Source: Stenotrophomonas maltophilia
Lineage (GTDB): Bacteria > Pseudomonadota > Gammaproteobacteria > Xanthomonadales > Xanthomonadaceae
DNA length: 64,000 nucleotides
NCBI RefSeq assembly: GCF_039555535.1
Contig: NZ_CP154630.1
Location: forward strand, 1,997,001 to 2,061,000
Reading direction: 5' to 3'
Positions 53,667-62,497 of the stretch are shown here, in pieces; the stretch's first letter is position 1, and the number at the start of each line of letters is the position of its first letter. Below the pieces are notes generated by a model. It was not told the origin of the DNA, made no database searches, and was given only the letters and a program-made list of their open reading frames with translations. The position numbers were made by a program, and so were the translations under genes.

Positions 53667-54928
53667 GCCTGGCGCTGCTGGTTGTGCCGACACTGGCGCT
53701 GGCCTGCGAAGGTGGCCGTTGCACCGAAGCAGGCGACGGCCAGCTGCAATGGGACGCGTCGCTGCGCGTGCGCGGTCTGTACTACGACCCGACCCGGTTC
53801 GGCATCGGCGGCAGCGAGGATGGCTATGGCCTGCTGCGTGCGTTGGCGTCGGCCACCTATGCCCGCGATGACTGGCAGGTGAAAGTGCAGCTGGGTGTCC
53901 ACGGCGAAAATGGCAGGGCCGGTGGCCCTGGCCGCACCGACCGCAGTGCGCTGGACGTGCAGCAGGCGTACTGGCGTTGGCAACGTGGAGGTTTCCACAT
54001 GCAGCTGGGGCGGCAGGAAGCCGGCTATGGAAGCTCACGGTTGTTGTCGGTTCGCGATGGCCCGAACATCCGGTTGGCCTTCGATGGCGCACGGGCAGGA
54101 TGGAAGGGGCAGTTCGGCACGCTTGACCTGATGGCCCTGCGACCGGTGGAGAACCGGCCGGGGGCGTTCGATGATCGCGGTGAGTCCGGGGCGCATCTGT
54201 GGGGGGCGTATGCCACCACAGCGCGCGGCCGCTGGCCTGGGCAATGGGACCTGTACCTGCTGGATTACCGTCGCGACGGTGCGCGGTTTGCCGCTGGCTC
54301 CGGCAACGAGCGGCGGCAGACACTCGGCATGCGCTGGTTCGGGCAGGCCGGTTCGCTGGACTGGAACAGCGAGCTGGTGGTGCAGGGCGGTGAACTGCGT
54401 ACCGCTGCCGGCAATCTCGACATCCGCGCCTGGACGCTGGCGACCGATACCGGCTGGCGCTGGAGCGATGTGCCGCTGCAACCGCGCCTGGGGCTGAAGG
54501 CCGACATCGCCAGCGGCGATGGCAACCTGCACGATGGACGATTGGGTACCTTCAACGCGTTGTTCCCGAAATCGGCCTACTTCAGCGAAGCCAGCCTGTT
54601 GGCGCCCGCCAACCTGATGGACGTGCAGCCTACGCTGGCACTGCGCCTGCACGACGCGGTGACGACGGAGCTGGGCGTACAGATGGCCTGGAAGCATCGT
54701 CGCGCAGATGCGGTCTACACCACGCCGGCACCACTGGTGGCATTGCCGGGCAGTGCCGGTGGTGGGCGCCGAATCGGCACCCAGTACAAATCCGAAACCC
54801 GCTGGCAGGCCAGCGAACACTGGCAATGGCAGCTGCAGCTGGCCTGGGTCGACGCCGGACCTGCACTGACGCAGGCCGGTGGCCAGGACACGCTGTTCGC
54901 CTCGATCGTTGGAGCATGGCAATGGTGA
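53645..54928 (+). CDS. Outer-membrane beta-barrel, alginate-export (AlgE)-like
   Basis: A 427-residue protein with a signal peptide (LRVLSLALLVVPTLALA) and an alternating hydrophobic pattern ending in aromatic Trp (SIVGAWQW), as expected for outer-membrane barrels. QLQWDASLRVRGLYYDPTRFG, FHMQLGRQEAGYGSSRLLSV and TLGMRWFGQAGSLDWNSELV resemble the alginate-export/porin family (PF13372). No alginate genes are nearby, so it is more likely a substrate channel for the operon. It overlaps both neighbours in sequence. Confidence 0.8.
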   Translation: MLVLRVLSLALLVVPTLALACEGGRCTEAGDGQLQWDASLRVRGLYYDPTRFGIGGSEDGYGLLRALASATYARDDWQVKVQLGVHGENGRAGGPGRTDRSALDVQQAYWRWQRGGFHMQLGRQEAGYGSSRLLSVRDGPNIRLAFDGARAGWKGQFGTLDLMALRPVENRPGAFDDRGESGAHLWGAYATTARGRWPGQWDLYLLDYRRDGARFAAGSGNERRQTLGMRWFGQAGSLDWNSELVVQGGELRTAAGNLDIRAWTLATDTGWRWSDVPLQPRLGLKADIASGDGNLHDGRLGTFNALFPKSAYFSEASLLAPANLMDVQPTLALRLHDAVTTELGVQMAWKHRRADAVYTTPAPLVALPGSAGGGRRIGTQYKSETRWQASEHWQWQLQLAWVDAGPALTQAGGQDTLFASIVGAWQW

Positions 54929-56571
54929 ACGCAACCGCTTCGCACCCCCCCGCACAGGCCGCAGGTGCCTGGTCCCCGCTGAAGATCCGGATGTTCCGTT
55001 CGATCTGGCTGGCCATCCTGGCCAGCAACATCGGCACCTGGGTCAATGACGTGGCCGCCGCCTGGGTGATGGCCGAACGTACCGGCTCGCCGTTGATGGT
55101 GGCGCTGGTGCAGTCGGCCACCACCGTGCCGATCGTGCTGTTGGCGCTGGCGGCCGGAACGCTGGCGGACATCGTCGATCGCCGCAGGTACCTGTTGGCG
55201 ACCCAGGGCTGGATGCTGCTGGTGGCGGCAGTGATGGCCGCGCTGACGGCGATGGACATGCTGACTCCGCAACTGCTGGTGCTGCTGACCTTCTGCATGG
55301 GCTGCGGTGCGGCGATGGCGATGCCGGCGCAGGCGGCGATCGTGTCCGAACTGGTGCCGCAGCCGATGCTTGCCTCGGCGGTGGCATTGAACTCGATCGG
55401 CATCAACATCGCGCGCTCGATCGGCCCGGCCATCGGTGGCGTGATCGTCGCCCAGCTAGGTGCGGTGTGGGCGTTCGGATTCAACGCGATCACCTTCGCT
55501 GCGATGCTGTTCGTGGTGTGGGGCTGGAAGCGTGATCCGAAGCAGTCCAGCCTGCCGCCGGAAGGTTTCGGCGCCGGCCTCAAGGCGGGCCTGCGCTATG
55601 CCAGCCGCGCTGGGCGGTTGCAGGCGGTGCTGATCAAGTCGGTCGGGTTCTTCTTCTTTGCTGCTGCGATGAATGCACTGCTGCCGGTGGTGGTACGCGG
55701 GCAGATGCAGGGTGGGGCGGGGCAGTACGGCATGCTGCTGGGCTGCATCGGCATGGGTGCAGTGGGCGGTGCCTTGCTGCTGCCGAAGCTGCGCGCGCAG
55801 ATGGATCGTGACCTGCTGGTGCTGCTGGCCACGCTCTCACTTGCGCTGAGCCTGGTCGGGCTGGCGCTGACCCGCAGCTGGTACGTGCTGCCATTGGTGA
55901 TGCTGATCAACGGTTTTGCCTGGATCACCGTGCTGTCGTCGCTGCAGATTGCCGCCCAGACCGCGGTACCCGCGTGGGTACGCGCGCGTGCATTGGCGCT
56001 GTACATCATGGTGTTCTCCGCCGGCATGGCGGCCGGTGGCCTGAGCTGGGGCGCGCTGGCTCAGCGCACCTCGCCGGAGCTGGCGCTGCTGGTGGCTGCC
56101 GCAGGCGCGGTGATCGGCGGATTGTTGGTGTGGCGCGTGCGCATCGCCGGTACCGAAGACCTGAACCTGCGTCCAGCCGGGCACTGGCCGGCACCGGAAC
56201 TGTCGGTGCCGGTGTCAAACGATCGAGGTCCGGTGCTGGTCACCATCGAGTACCGCATCGACGATGCAGATCGTGCCGCGTTCCAGGCGCAGATGCGCGC
56301 GCTGGGAACGATCCGCCGCCGCGATGGCGCGGTGGTCTGGGGCGTGGTCGAGGATGTGGCCAGTCCGGGCATCCACCTGGAGTATTTCGTGACCCCGTCG
56401 TGGCTGGAGCACCTGCGCCAGCACGAACGCATCACCGCCGACGACAAGGCGATCCAGGAAGTGCTGCGTGGGCTGCATCGCGGTGAACGCGCACCGGTGG
56501 TGCGTCACTTCGTGGGCGGTCACGATCCGCTGCCCAGGACTGGGGTCCCGCACCACCACAGCGATATCTGA
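54922..56571 (+). CDS. MFS transporter (MFS_3) with C-terminal monooxygenase-like domain
   Basis: A 549-residue protein. Residues about 1-405 are an MFS_3-type transporter (IWLAILASNIGTWVNDVAAA, motif A AAGTLADIVDRRRYLL, MAMPAQAAIVSELVPQPMLA, VALNSIGINIARSIGPAIGG). Residues about 430-530 form a soluble ferredoxin-like domain of the antibiotic-biosynthesis-monooxygenase/NIPSNAP type (VTIEYRIDDADRAAFQAQMR, HLEYFVTPSWLEHLRQHERI). This fusion is known in the EntS-like group. GGAG sits seven bases before ATG 54922, which lies inside the porin gene. It ends the operon. Confidence 0.87.
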   Translation: MVNATASHPPAQAAGAWSPLKIRMFRSIWLAILASNIGTWVNDVAAAWVMAERTGSPLMVALVQSATTVPIVLLALAAGTLADIVDRRRYLLATQGWMLLVAAVMAALTAMDMLTPQLLVLLTFCMGCGAAMAMPAQAAIVSELVPQPMLASAVALNSIGINIARSIGPAIGGVIVAQLGAVWAFGFNAITFAAMLFVVWGWKRDPKQSSLPPEGFGAGLKAGLRYASRAGRLQAVLIKSVGFFFFAAAMNALLPVVVRGQMQGGAGQYGMLLGCIGMGAVGGALLLPKLRAQMDRDLLVLLATLSLALSLVGLALTRSWYVLPLVMLINGFAWITVLSSLQIAAQTAVPAWVRARALALYIMVFSAGMAAGGLSWGALAQRTSPELALLVAAAGAVIGGLLVWRVRIAGTEDLNLRPAGHWPAPELSVPVSNDRGPVLVTIEYRIDDADRAAFQAQMRALGTIRRRDGAVVWGVVEDVASPGIHLEYFVTPSWLEHLRQHERITADDKAIQEVLRGLHRGERAPVVRHFVGGHDPLPRTGVPHHHSDI

Positions 56572-56581
56572 ACTGCCCTTG

Positions 56582-56654
56582 GTAGAGTCGGCCGCTGGCC
56601 GGCTGTGCAGATTGCGATGGATTGATCGGGTTGCCGACCAGCGGCCGGCACTAC
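56582..56654. repeat. Inverted pair of SMAG/REP palindromes
   Basis: Plus copy at 56582-56605 (GTAGAGTCGGCCGCTGGCCG) and minus copy at 56630-56654 (CGACCAGCGGCCGGCACTAC) between convergent genes. Confidence 0.8.
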
Positions 56655-56661
56655 CGAAGGA

Positions 56662-56688
56662 GCGGCGGCGCCGTTGGGGCGCCGCCGC
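56662..56688 (-). terminator. Hairpin terminator of the alpha/beta hydrolase gene
   Basis: Eleven-bp stem GCGGCGGCGCC / GGCGCCGCCGC with a five-base loop, six bases beyond the hydrolase stop on the minus strand; the U-tract is weak (CTCCTT). Confidence 0.6.
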
Positions 56689-56694
56689 GGCACA

Positions 56695-57519
56695 TCAGCT
56701 GCGTGCGAACGCCAGCAGGTCGGCGTTGAACTGGTCGGCGTGGGTAACGGTCAGGCCGTGCGGCGCACCGGGGTACACCTTCAACTCGGCGTCCTTGATG
56801 ATCTGCGAGGACAGTTTGGCCGAGGCATCGAACGGCACGATCTGGTCGTCATCACCGTGCACGACCAGTGCCGGCACATCGATCTTCTTCAGGTCCTCGG
56901 TGTAATCCACTTCCGAGAACTCGTGCACGCAGTCGTACTGACCCTTGACGCCGCCGAGCATGCCCTGCAGCCAGAACGAATCACGCATGCCTTGGGTGAC
57001 GCTGTTGCCATCGCGGTTGGCACCGAAGAACGGCGTGGTCAGGTCCTTGAAGAACTGCGAGCGGTCGCCGCCGGTGCCCTTGCGGATGCCGTCGAAAACT
57101 TCCAGCGGGGTGCCCGCCGGATTGCCGGCCGTCTTGAGCATCAGCGGCGGTACGGCGCCGACCAGCACCACCTTGGCCACGCGCTTGCTGCCGTGGCGAC
57201 CGATGTAGTGGGCCACTTCGCCACCACCGGTGGAGTGGCCGACCAGGATCGCATCCTTCAGGTCCAGCGCCTCGATCACCGCCGCCAGATCGTCGGCGTA
57301 GGTGTCCATGTTGTTGCCATCCCAGGTCTGGCTGGAACGGCCGTGGCTGCGGCGATCATGGGCGATCACGCGGTAGCCGTTCTGGCCCATGAACAGCATC
57401 TGCGGGTCCCAGGCATCGGAGGACAGCGGCCAGCCGTGGGCGAACACGATCGGCTGGCCGGTGCCCCAGTCCTTGTAGAAGATGCGCGCGCCGTCGGCGA
57501 CGGTGACGAAGTTGCTCAT
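56695..57519 (-). CDS. Alpha/beta hydrolase, non-haem chloroperoxidase type
   Basis: A 274-residue cytosolic hydrolase of the haloperoxidase/arylesterase group. The oxyanion block is [16 protein letters not shown], the nucleophile Ser96 is in [19 protein letters not shown], Asp is in [13 protein letters not shown] and His in [16 protein letters not shown]. Members act as esterases or perhydrolases and can halogenate in vitro in the presence of peroxide. I start at [10 protein letters not shown]. It is monocistronic, with a hairpin terminator, and divergent from a small secreted-protein gene. Confidence 0.9.
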   Translation of the reverse strand: MSNFVTVADGARIFYKDWGTGQPIVFAHGWPLSSDAWDPQMLFMGQNGYRVIAHDRRSHGRSSQTWDGNNMDTYADDLAAVIEALDLKDAILVGHSTGGGEVAHYIGRHGSKRVAKVVLVGAVPPLMLKTAGNPAGTPLEVFDGIRKGTGGDRSQFFKDLTTPFFGANRDGNSVTQGMRDSFWLQGMLGGVKGQYDCVHEFSEVDYTEDLKKIDVPALVVHGDDDQIVPFDASAKLSSQIIKDAELKVYPGAPHGLTVTHADQFNADLLAFARS

Positions 57520-57705
57520 TGCGGTTTCCTTGGCGGAAGGGAGGGGTGGCGCCGGCCAATATGCCGGTACCACCGGCAGTACAACGCACGTCCTGGCGGA
57601 GGGCTTGCACGGCTGTGCTGGATTGACCGGGGTGTGACGCGTATCGCTCTGGAACCCGGCCGCTTTCGCGCTGACGATGATGGCCGTCCTGTCCAGGAGC
57701 GAGCG

Positions 57706-58101
57706 ATGTCCAGAGTGCGGTGCAGCCCGCTGTTGTGCTTGCTGCTGGCCACGGCGGTTCATGCGCAGACCAACGTCTACAAATGCGTTGACGGTCCGCA
57801 TCCGGTCTATCAGCAGACACCCTGCCAGGGGCGTGCGGAATGGCGCTGGGAGGTGCCGGAGGAGCAATCGCTGTCGCGCGGACCGGTGACAAAGGCGGCC
57901 AGGGCGGGCAGCGCGGTGCTGGCGCCACCGCGTACCGTGCGCTCGGGGCGGGCGCATGCCGTGCTGATACCCATCAGTACAGACCCCAGGGCCTGTGAAC
58001 GCGCACGCCAGCACCGCGGGAACGTGTTGGCCAGGAACAAGCAACTGCACTTCCTGCAACGCCGTCAGCTGGACGACGCGGTGTACGACGCCTGCCGCTG
58101 A
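57706..58101 (+). CDS. Small exported DUF4124-like protein
   Basis: A 131-residue protein. The signal peptide is [20 protein letters not shown], and the mature start [20 protein letters not shown] matches the DUF4124 motif (aromatic-Lys-x-x-Asp ... Tyr ... Pro-Cys) typical of Xanthomonadales and other proteobacteria. Two further cysteines ([13 protein letters not shown]) could pair. CAGGAGCG precedes the ATG. Function unknown, probably periplasmic. Confidence 0.78.
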   Translation: MSRVRCSPLLCLLLATAVHAQTNVYKCVDGPHPVYQQTPCQGRAEWRWEVPEEQSLSRGPVTKAARAGSAVLAPPRTVRSGRAHAVLIPISTDPRACERARQHRGNVLARNKQLHFLQRRQLDDAVYDACR

Positions 58102-58120
58102 GCGTGGTTCGCGAAAGGCC

Positions 58121-58152
58121 AAAAACGACAACGGCGCCCTGGGGCGCCGTTG
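58121..58152 (-). terminator. Intrinsic terminator of the DUF2968 gene
   Basis: Ten-bp stem CAACGGCGCC / GGCGCCGTTG with CTGG loop (58129-58152), followed on the minus strand by TCGTTTTT. It lies between convergent stops and could also stop the opposite transcript. Confidence 0.82.
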
Positions 58153-58176
58153 TGCGTGGATGCGGAAGGCGGGGCC

Positions 58177-58890
58177 TCAGCGGCCGTCGCTGGCGGCAGC
58201 CGGTGCCGGCGAAGGCACGCTTTCCGGCTTGGGCAGGCTCAGCTCCGGGTTGCCCTGTTCGGCCTGCAGGATCTGGATGCGGCGTTGCAGGGCATCCAGC
58301 TGGCTGTTGGTGCTCTGCACGTCGGTGCTGAGGCTGACCGCCTGCTGCTGTGCCTGCTGCAGGGCGGCGCTGACCTGGGCCGACTGCGCCTGCTGTTGTT
58401 CCATTTCCTGCTGCAGGGTGCGCAGGCGTTCCTCGTTGTAGGCCACCAGGCGCTCGGTGTAGCGCTTGCCGGCTTCCAGGCGGGTGGTATCGATGTAGAC
58501 CTGGGCCAGCTGTTCGGACTGCTGGGCAAAGGTACGGTAGACCCGCTCGGCGTTGTCGACGGCATCGGTCTTGATCACCCGCCAGAAGTTCTTCTCCTGG
58601 AACAGGGCGACGTAGTAGGTCAGAGTGTTGGCGTTGAACAGCAGGCTGGCGCCGTAGTTGCCGTTGTAGGTCGTGCGCAGCTCGGTCAGCTGGCGCGAAT
58701 CCATCAGCTGCTTGAGCTCGTCAACGGTGTTGCGCACCACCGGCGCGCTGCGTGCGGCCGGCTCGGCGGCTGCCTCACGGTCGCCACGGGCAGCCATCGC
58801 CGCCGGTGCCACCAGCATCATGGCCACGGCCAGCAGTGCCGCGCCGCGCGCGTGCCGGGCGAAGACCGCGCCCCCTGAAGTTTCTCGCAT
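58177..58890 (-). CDS. Exported DUF2968 coiled-coil protein
   Basis: A 237-residue periplasmic protein of the DUF2968 family. After a signal peptide (GAALLAVAMMLVAPAAMA) comes the conserved VDELKQLMDSRQLTELRTTYNGNYGASLLF-type region (two blocks, about residues 55-85), then YYVALFQEKNFWRVIKTDA. A long coiled coil follows (about residues 125-215), rich in Gln and Glu (LRTLQQEMEQQQAQSAQVSA). Function unknown. It is downstream of, and on the same strand as, the Tad genes, 99 bases after the tadG-like stop, so it may be an accessory of the pilus transcript or an independent gene. Confidence 0.82.
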   Translation of the reverse strand: MRETSGGAVFARHARGAALLAVAMMLVAPAAMAARGDREAAAEPAARSAPVVRNTVDELKQLMDSRQLTELRTTYNGNYGASLLFNANTLTYYVALFQEKNFWRVIKTDAVDNAERVYRTFAQQSEQLAQVYIDTTRLEAGKRYTERLVAYNEERLRTLQQEMEQQQAQSAQVSAALQQAQQQAVSLSTDVQSTNSQLDALQRRIQILQAEQGNPELSLPKPESVPSPAPAAASDGR

Positions 58891-58989
58891 GTCTAGACCA
58901 TCCACGGATGAGTGTGGGTTGAGATGAAGGTGGTTCCCCGCCGGGAGTCTAGCATGGGCGCGGGCGCCGCCAAGGGCGCCCGTCACGGG

Positions 58990-61143
58990 TCAGTAGACCA
59001 GCTGCGCCGCGCTGCACTGGATCGACTGCACGTTGACGTCGGTGCGGCCCAGTTCCAGGCCCAGCACGCTCGCCAGCAGGTTGGTCAGCAGCGTGCCGAC
59101 GCTGTTGAGCACCGGCCGCAGGGCGGCCAGGATCGGCTTGAGCAGCGTGCACAGCAGGCCACTGCAGCTCACGCTGCCATCCGGATTGGTGACGCCGGTT
59201 CCCCCGGCGCCATCGAGGAAGCCGGCCGGCGCGGTCTGGATGTACGAGGCCAGGTTGTTGCGTACGCAGCCGTTGTAGTCGATCAGGTTGCCGAGCAGGC
59301 TGTCGCAGCGGTTGATCAGCAGGCCGCCCACCAGCGATCCGAGCAGCCCATCGAGCACGCCCAGTCCCTGGCCGGTGACGGTCACCTTGAACGCGTCCCA
59401 GACCGGACCGTCCTTGTGGCAGGTGGCCAGGTTCAGCAGGCCGCAGGCGTAGGGCAGGCCTCCGGGCACGGTCCAGCTGTTGAGCGGGGCCAGTTGCCGG
59501 CTTGCGTCGCCATCGCGCAGCAGTGGAATCAACTTGTCCACCTCATAGCGGGTGTTGGGCGGGAAGGTGGCCTGCAGATAGCGGTCGGCCAGTGCCTTGG
59601 CGGTGTCGTTGGCGCTCATGCCCTGCTTGGGCGAGCTGAGCATGCCAGACAGCACGCGCAGCAGTTCATTGACCAGGTCTGACACCGCGTTGCCCACTGC
59701 CAGTGGATTGATCCGGGTCGAGGCGGTTTCGCCCGCAGCCAGGGTCAGGCTCTGCGAGCTGGTCAGGGCGGGCAGGGTGATCTTGTCATTGATCAGGGGT
59801 TGCCCGAGCAGTTTCAGCAGCTGCTCGTTCTTCAGGGTGGCGTCGCAGACATTGCTCCTGGAAAAGCGCTGCGCCGGATCGACATTGCCGACACAGGCGC
59901 GCAGCACCGACGAATCGACCTGGATGGTGGCCTTCTGCGGGCTGGCGCCGCATTGGATGCCAGTCAGCGTGCCCATCGCATTGGCCACATCGACATGCAG
60001 TGGCAGGTGCAGTCGCGTGCCGAGCAGGTTCAGCAGCGGGCCCACCGCGAACAGGTTGTTGCTGTCCACGTCCGCCATCAGCCGCACCTGCGCGTTGTAC
60101 GCGCGGGTACCAACACCACCGATGGCGATCGAGGGCGGCTCGACCACGCCGGCCTGGATGTTGATGCCCAGCAGGTCCAATCCCTTGACCGCCACCCCGT
60201 TGCCGTCATTGGCGATGGAGATGGCGGTGCTGATCAGGTTGAGTACGTTGACCTTCGTTTCCAGCGCGCTGCCGACGGTGCCATCCGGCGAGACGACTTC
60301 GGCGAACAGGCCACCGCCGCCGGACTGGCTGCCCAGCACGATGTTGAGCTTGTTGATGTCCAGCTGGGTGGCAACCAGATCGGACAGCGCGCGCAGCTGT
60401 ACGCCCACGGTGGTATCGCGGCCGACCACGGTGGCGGTGGCATCGACCAGCTGTGCCAGCGAGATCTTGTTGACCGACAGCAACCGGTTGAAGTCGGCCA
60501 CGCTGAGGTTGGCGCTGACCGGGATGTTCAACGCCTTCAGCAGGCCCGACGGGGTGATGTTGGCCTGGGCCAGGCCGTCATAGGAGAGCACGGTGGCATT
60601 GGTGACATCCAGGCCGACCAGGCGCAGGGTCGAAAGCAGTACCGAGTCGCCATTGGTGCGAAGCAGCTGCGAACCGACCGCGAACACCGCGGTCGGTTCG
60701 GAACGTCGGGCCACCGCCTCCACGCTGACGGTGGGCAGGCGGGTGTTCTGGCCGAAGAACGGCACCACGCTGCGCTGCGCGACCACCTGCACGGCATTGC
60801 GTGGGTTGCTGGCATCGACGGTGGTGACGAAGCGGTTCGACGTGCTGCGTGCGGCGCTCCAGTTGCCGCAGCGGATCTGCAGGGTGCCTGCAAACCTGTT
60901 CTGGGTGACCGCGCTCTGCCGCGCTGCGCTGTTGTCGCTGTTGTCAGGCGTGCACAGCTCCAGCCGCTGTGCACCGGCCAGTGCGGCGAGGTCTGCGACC
61001 TTCTGCGCGTCGCGCTTGGCCCAGAACAGATAGCCGATCTCGATCAGGCCCAACATCGCCAGCAATGCCAGCATGACCAGCATCATGGTGATCGACATGC
61101 CGCCGCGCGGGCGGCTGAAACTGAACTGGCGTGGGCGTTTCAT
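58990..61143 (-). CDS. TadG-like Tad pilus assembly protein
   Basis: A 717-residue protein. The N-terminus is typical of TadG/DUF2134: basic leader then GGMSITMMLVMLALLAMLGL and IEIGYLFWAKRDAQKVADLAALAGAQ, a single membrane anchor. The large periplasmic part contains many cysteines and hydrophobic repeats such as LLGSLVGGLLINRCDSLLGN and VDVNVQSIQCSAAQLVY at the end. TadG-type proteins are envelope anchors of the Tad (Flp) pilus, and this one is longer than average. It is the last gene of the visible Tad run, nine bases... eight bases after the DUF3613 gene stop. Confidence 0.85.
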   Translation of the reverse strand: MKRPRQFSFSRPRGGMSITMMLVMLALLAMLGLIEIGYLFWAKRDAQKVADLAALAGAQRLELCTPDNSDNSAARQSAVTQNRFAGTLQIRCGNWSAARSTSNRFVTTVDASNPRNAVQVVAQRSVVPFFGQNTRLPTVSVEAVARRSEPTAVFAVGSQLLRTNGDSVLLSTLRLVGLDVTNATVLSYDGLAQANITPSGLLKALNIPVSANLSVADFNRLLSVNKISLAQLVDATATVVGRDTTVGVQLRALSDLVATQLDINKLNIVLGSQSGGGGLFAEVVSPDGTVGSALETKVNVLNLISTAISIANDGNGVAVKGLDLLGINIQAGVVEPPSIAIGGVGTRAYNAQVRLMADVDSNNLFAVGPLLNLLGTRLHLPLHVDVANAMGTLTGIQCGASPQKATIQVDSSVLRACVGNVDPAQRFSRSNVCDATLKNEQLLKLLGQPLINDKITLPALTSSQSLTLAAGETASTRINPLAVGNAVSDLVNELLRVLSGMLSSPKQGMSANDTAKALADRYLQATFPPNTRYEVDKLIPLLRDGDASRQLAPLNSWTVPGGLPYACGLLNLATCHKDGPVWDAFKVTVTGQGLGVLDGLLGSLVGGLLINRCDSLLGNLIDYNGCVRNNLASYIQTAPAGFLDGAGGTGVTNPDGSVSCSGLLCTLLKPILAALRPVLNSVGTLLTNLLASVLGLELGRTDVNVQSIQCSAAQLVY

Positions 61144-61151
61144 GGCCTGTC

Positions 61152-61610
61152 TCAGCGTCCGGATGAGGATGTTCCCTTGGACTTGGCGACATCGGTTTCG
61201 AAGAAGTCCGGGATCTCGTGTTCGAAGCTCTTCAAGTAGCGGGCGTAGCTCAGCGTGGCCTGGTCGCCGAGGATCGGCAGGCGTTGCCCCGCCTGCTGCC
61301 CTGATGCCTGCAGGCGGAACAGGTCGCGCGCGGTATCGCCGATCTGCGTGCGTGCAGGGCGGGGCGCGGATGCGACGTGGTCGGTGGCAATGATCGCCGG
61401 GGCGGCGGCCGGTGATGCCGACGGAGCAGGGGCTGCAAGGTCCACCGTGGCCAATGCCTCGGACTGCAGCGGCTGCGGGGCCGCTGCCACTGGTGCGCTG
61501 CCGCCGAGCATCTGCCCGGTCAGGGGTTGCTGCTGCGCCTGCGCGCCGCCGGCCATCAGCAGGCAGGCCAGTGCAGGCAACAGGCGTCGGGTCAGGGGCA
61601 TCGCGCTCAT
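61152..61610 (-). CDS. DUF3613 protein of the Tad locus
   Basis: A 152-residue exported protein with a signal peptide (LLPALACLLMAGGAQA), a Pro/Ala-rich linker (about residues 35-90) and the conserved DUF3613 C-terminal motif IGDTARDLFRLQASGQQAGQ then SYARYLKSFEHEIPDFF. This family occurs in Tad pilus gene clusters of Xanthomonadales and Burkholderiales; its role is not defined. It overlaps tadD by four bases and precedes the tadG-like gene by eight. Confidence 0.83.
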   Translation of the reverse strand: MSAMPLTRRLLPALACLLMAGGAQAQQQPLTGQMLGGSAPVAAAPQPLQSEALATVDLAAPAPSASPAAAPAIIATDHVASAPRPARTQIGDTARDLFRLQASGQQAGQRLPILGDQATLSYARYLKSFEHEIPDFFETDVAKSKGTSSSGR

Positions 61611-62497
61611 GGAGTGTTCCCGTTCGGCTGATCGGAGGTGCTGAAACGTTCCAGCATCGAGGGCGGCAGGCGTTGTGGGTCGCGCGCATCACGGATGTCG
61701 CGACGTGGTTCGGCGGCCAGGCGAGTGGTGCTTTGCGGCGCACGGGTAGTGGTACCGGCGATGACGCGGCTGGGCGGGGGCGCCGGCACAACCCGTTCTG
61801 CGGCGGCCTGGCGCTGCTGCAGCCGCGTGCGGATCTGCGCGGCCTGCTGCTGGATGCTGTGCTGGGTGTCCTGGTTGAGGTTGGCCTGCTGGACCAGGCG
61901 CTCGGCGGTGGCGGCATCCCCGCGCAGTACGGCCCACAAGGCAAGATTGGCGGTGGCCTTGGCATTGCCCGGCGACAGTTCCAGTGCCTTGGCAAGTGGC
62001 TCGCGCGCCTGCTCGAAGCGGCCCGCACGCAGGCGCGCGTAGCCAAGATCGCCCAGGTAGTCGGTGTTCAAGGGCTGCAGCTGCGTCGCCCGGGCCAGCG
62101 CCTCTTCACTGCCGCTGTCGTCGTCACGGCGGGCAGCGATCAGGCCCAACCCGTGCGCGGCCGCTGCGGCCTGCGGACTGCTGGAAAGTTCCCGGTACAG
62201 GGCGATGGCAGCGTCGGCCTGGCCGGTCTCGCGCAGGGCGTCGGCCTGCAGCAGGCGCAGCGCCGGCGGATCGCCGTAGCGCTGGCGGAAGGCATCGACG
62301 TGGGCCAGCGAGGCATACCAGGCACCCTGCTGCTGCATGCGCCCGATCAGTTCCAGGTAGGCATTGCGGCTGTCCTGCGGTGCCGGTTCGGGCGCAGCCA
62401 GGCTGGGGGCGCGCAGGTACTTCGGCGTGGTCGACGCACAACCACTGGCGACGGCGGCGAGGGCAAGCAACAGGCAGGAGGTGCGCAGGGCAGGCAT
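61607..62497 (-). CDS. tadD: TadD-like TPR lipoprotein
   Basis: A 296-residue lipoprotein (signal CLLLALAAVASGCAS) with tetratricopeptide repeats between about residues 50 and 215: LLQADALRETGQADAAIALY, AHGLGLIAARRDDDSGSEEAL, YLGDLGYARLRAGRFEQARE and NLALWAVLRGDAATAERLVQ. TadD is a pilotin-like outer-membrane assembly factor for Tad pili. The C-terminal tail is Arg/Pro-rich and poorly conserved. Its ATG overlaps the tadC stop (TGATG). Confidence 0.86.
   Translation of the reverse strand: MPALRTSCLLLALAAVASGCASTTPKYLRAPSLAAPEPAPQDSRNAYLELIGRMQQQGAWYASLAHVDAFRQRYGDPPALRLLQADALRETGQADAAIALYRELSSSPQAAAAAHGLGLIAARRDDDSGSEEALARATQLQPLNTDYLGDLGYARLRAGRFEQAREPLAKALELSPGNAKATANLALWAVLRGDAATAERLVQQANLNQDTQHSIQQQAAQIRTRLQQRQAAAERVVPAPPPSRVIAGTTTRAPQSTTRLAAEPRRDIRDARDPQRLPPSMLERFSTSDQPNGNTP

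Noticed and set aside
59800..61239. A 479-codon plus-strand frame within the tadG-like gene
   Set aside because: Antisense shadow; the minus-strand frame has the TadG membrane anchor and the right neighbours.
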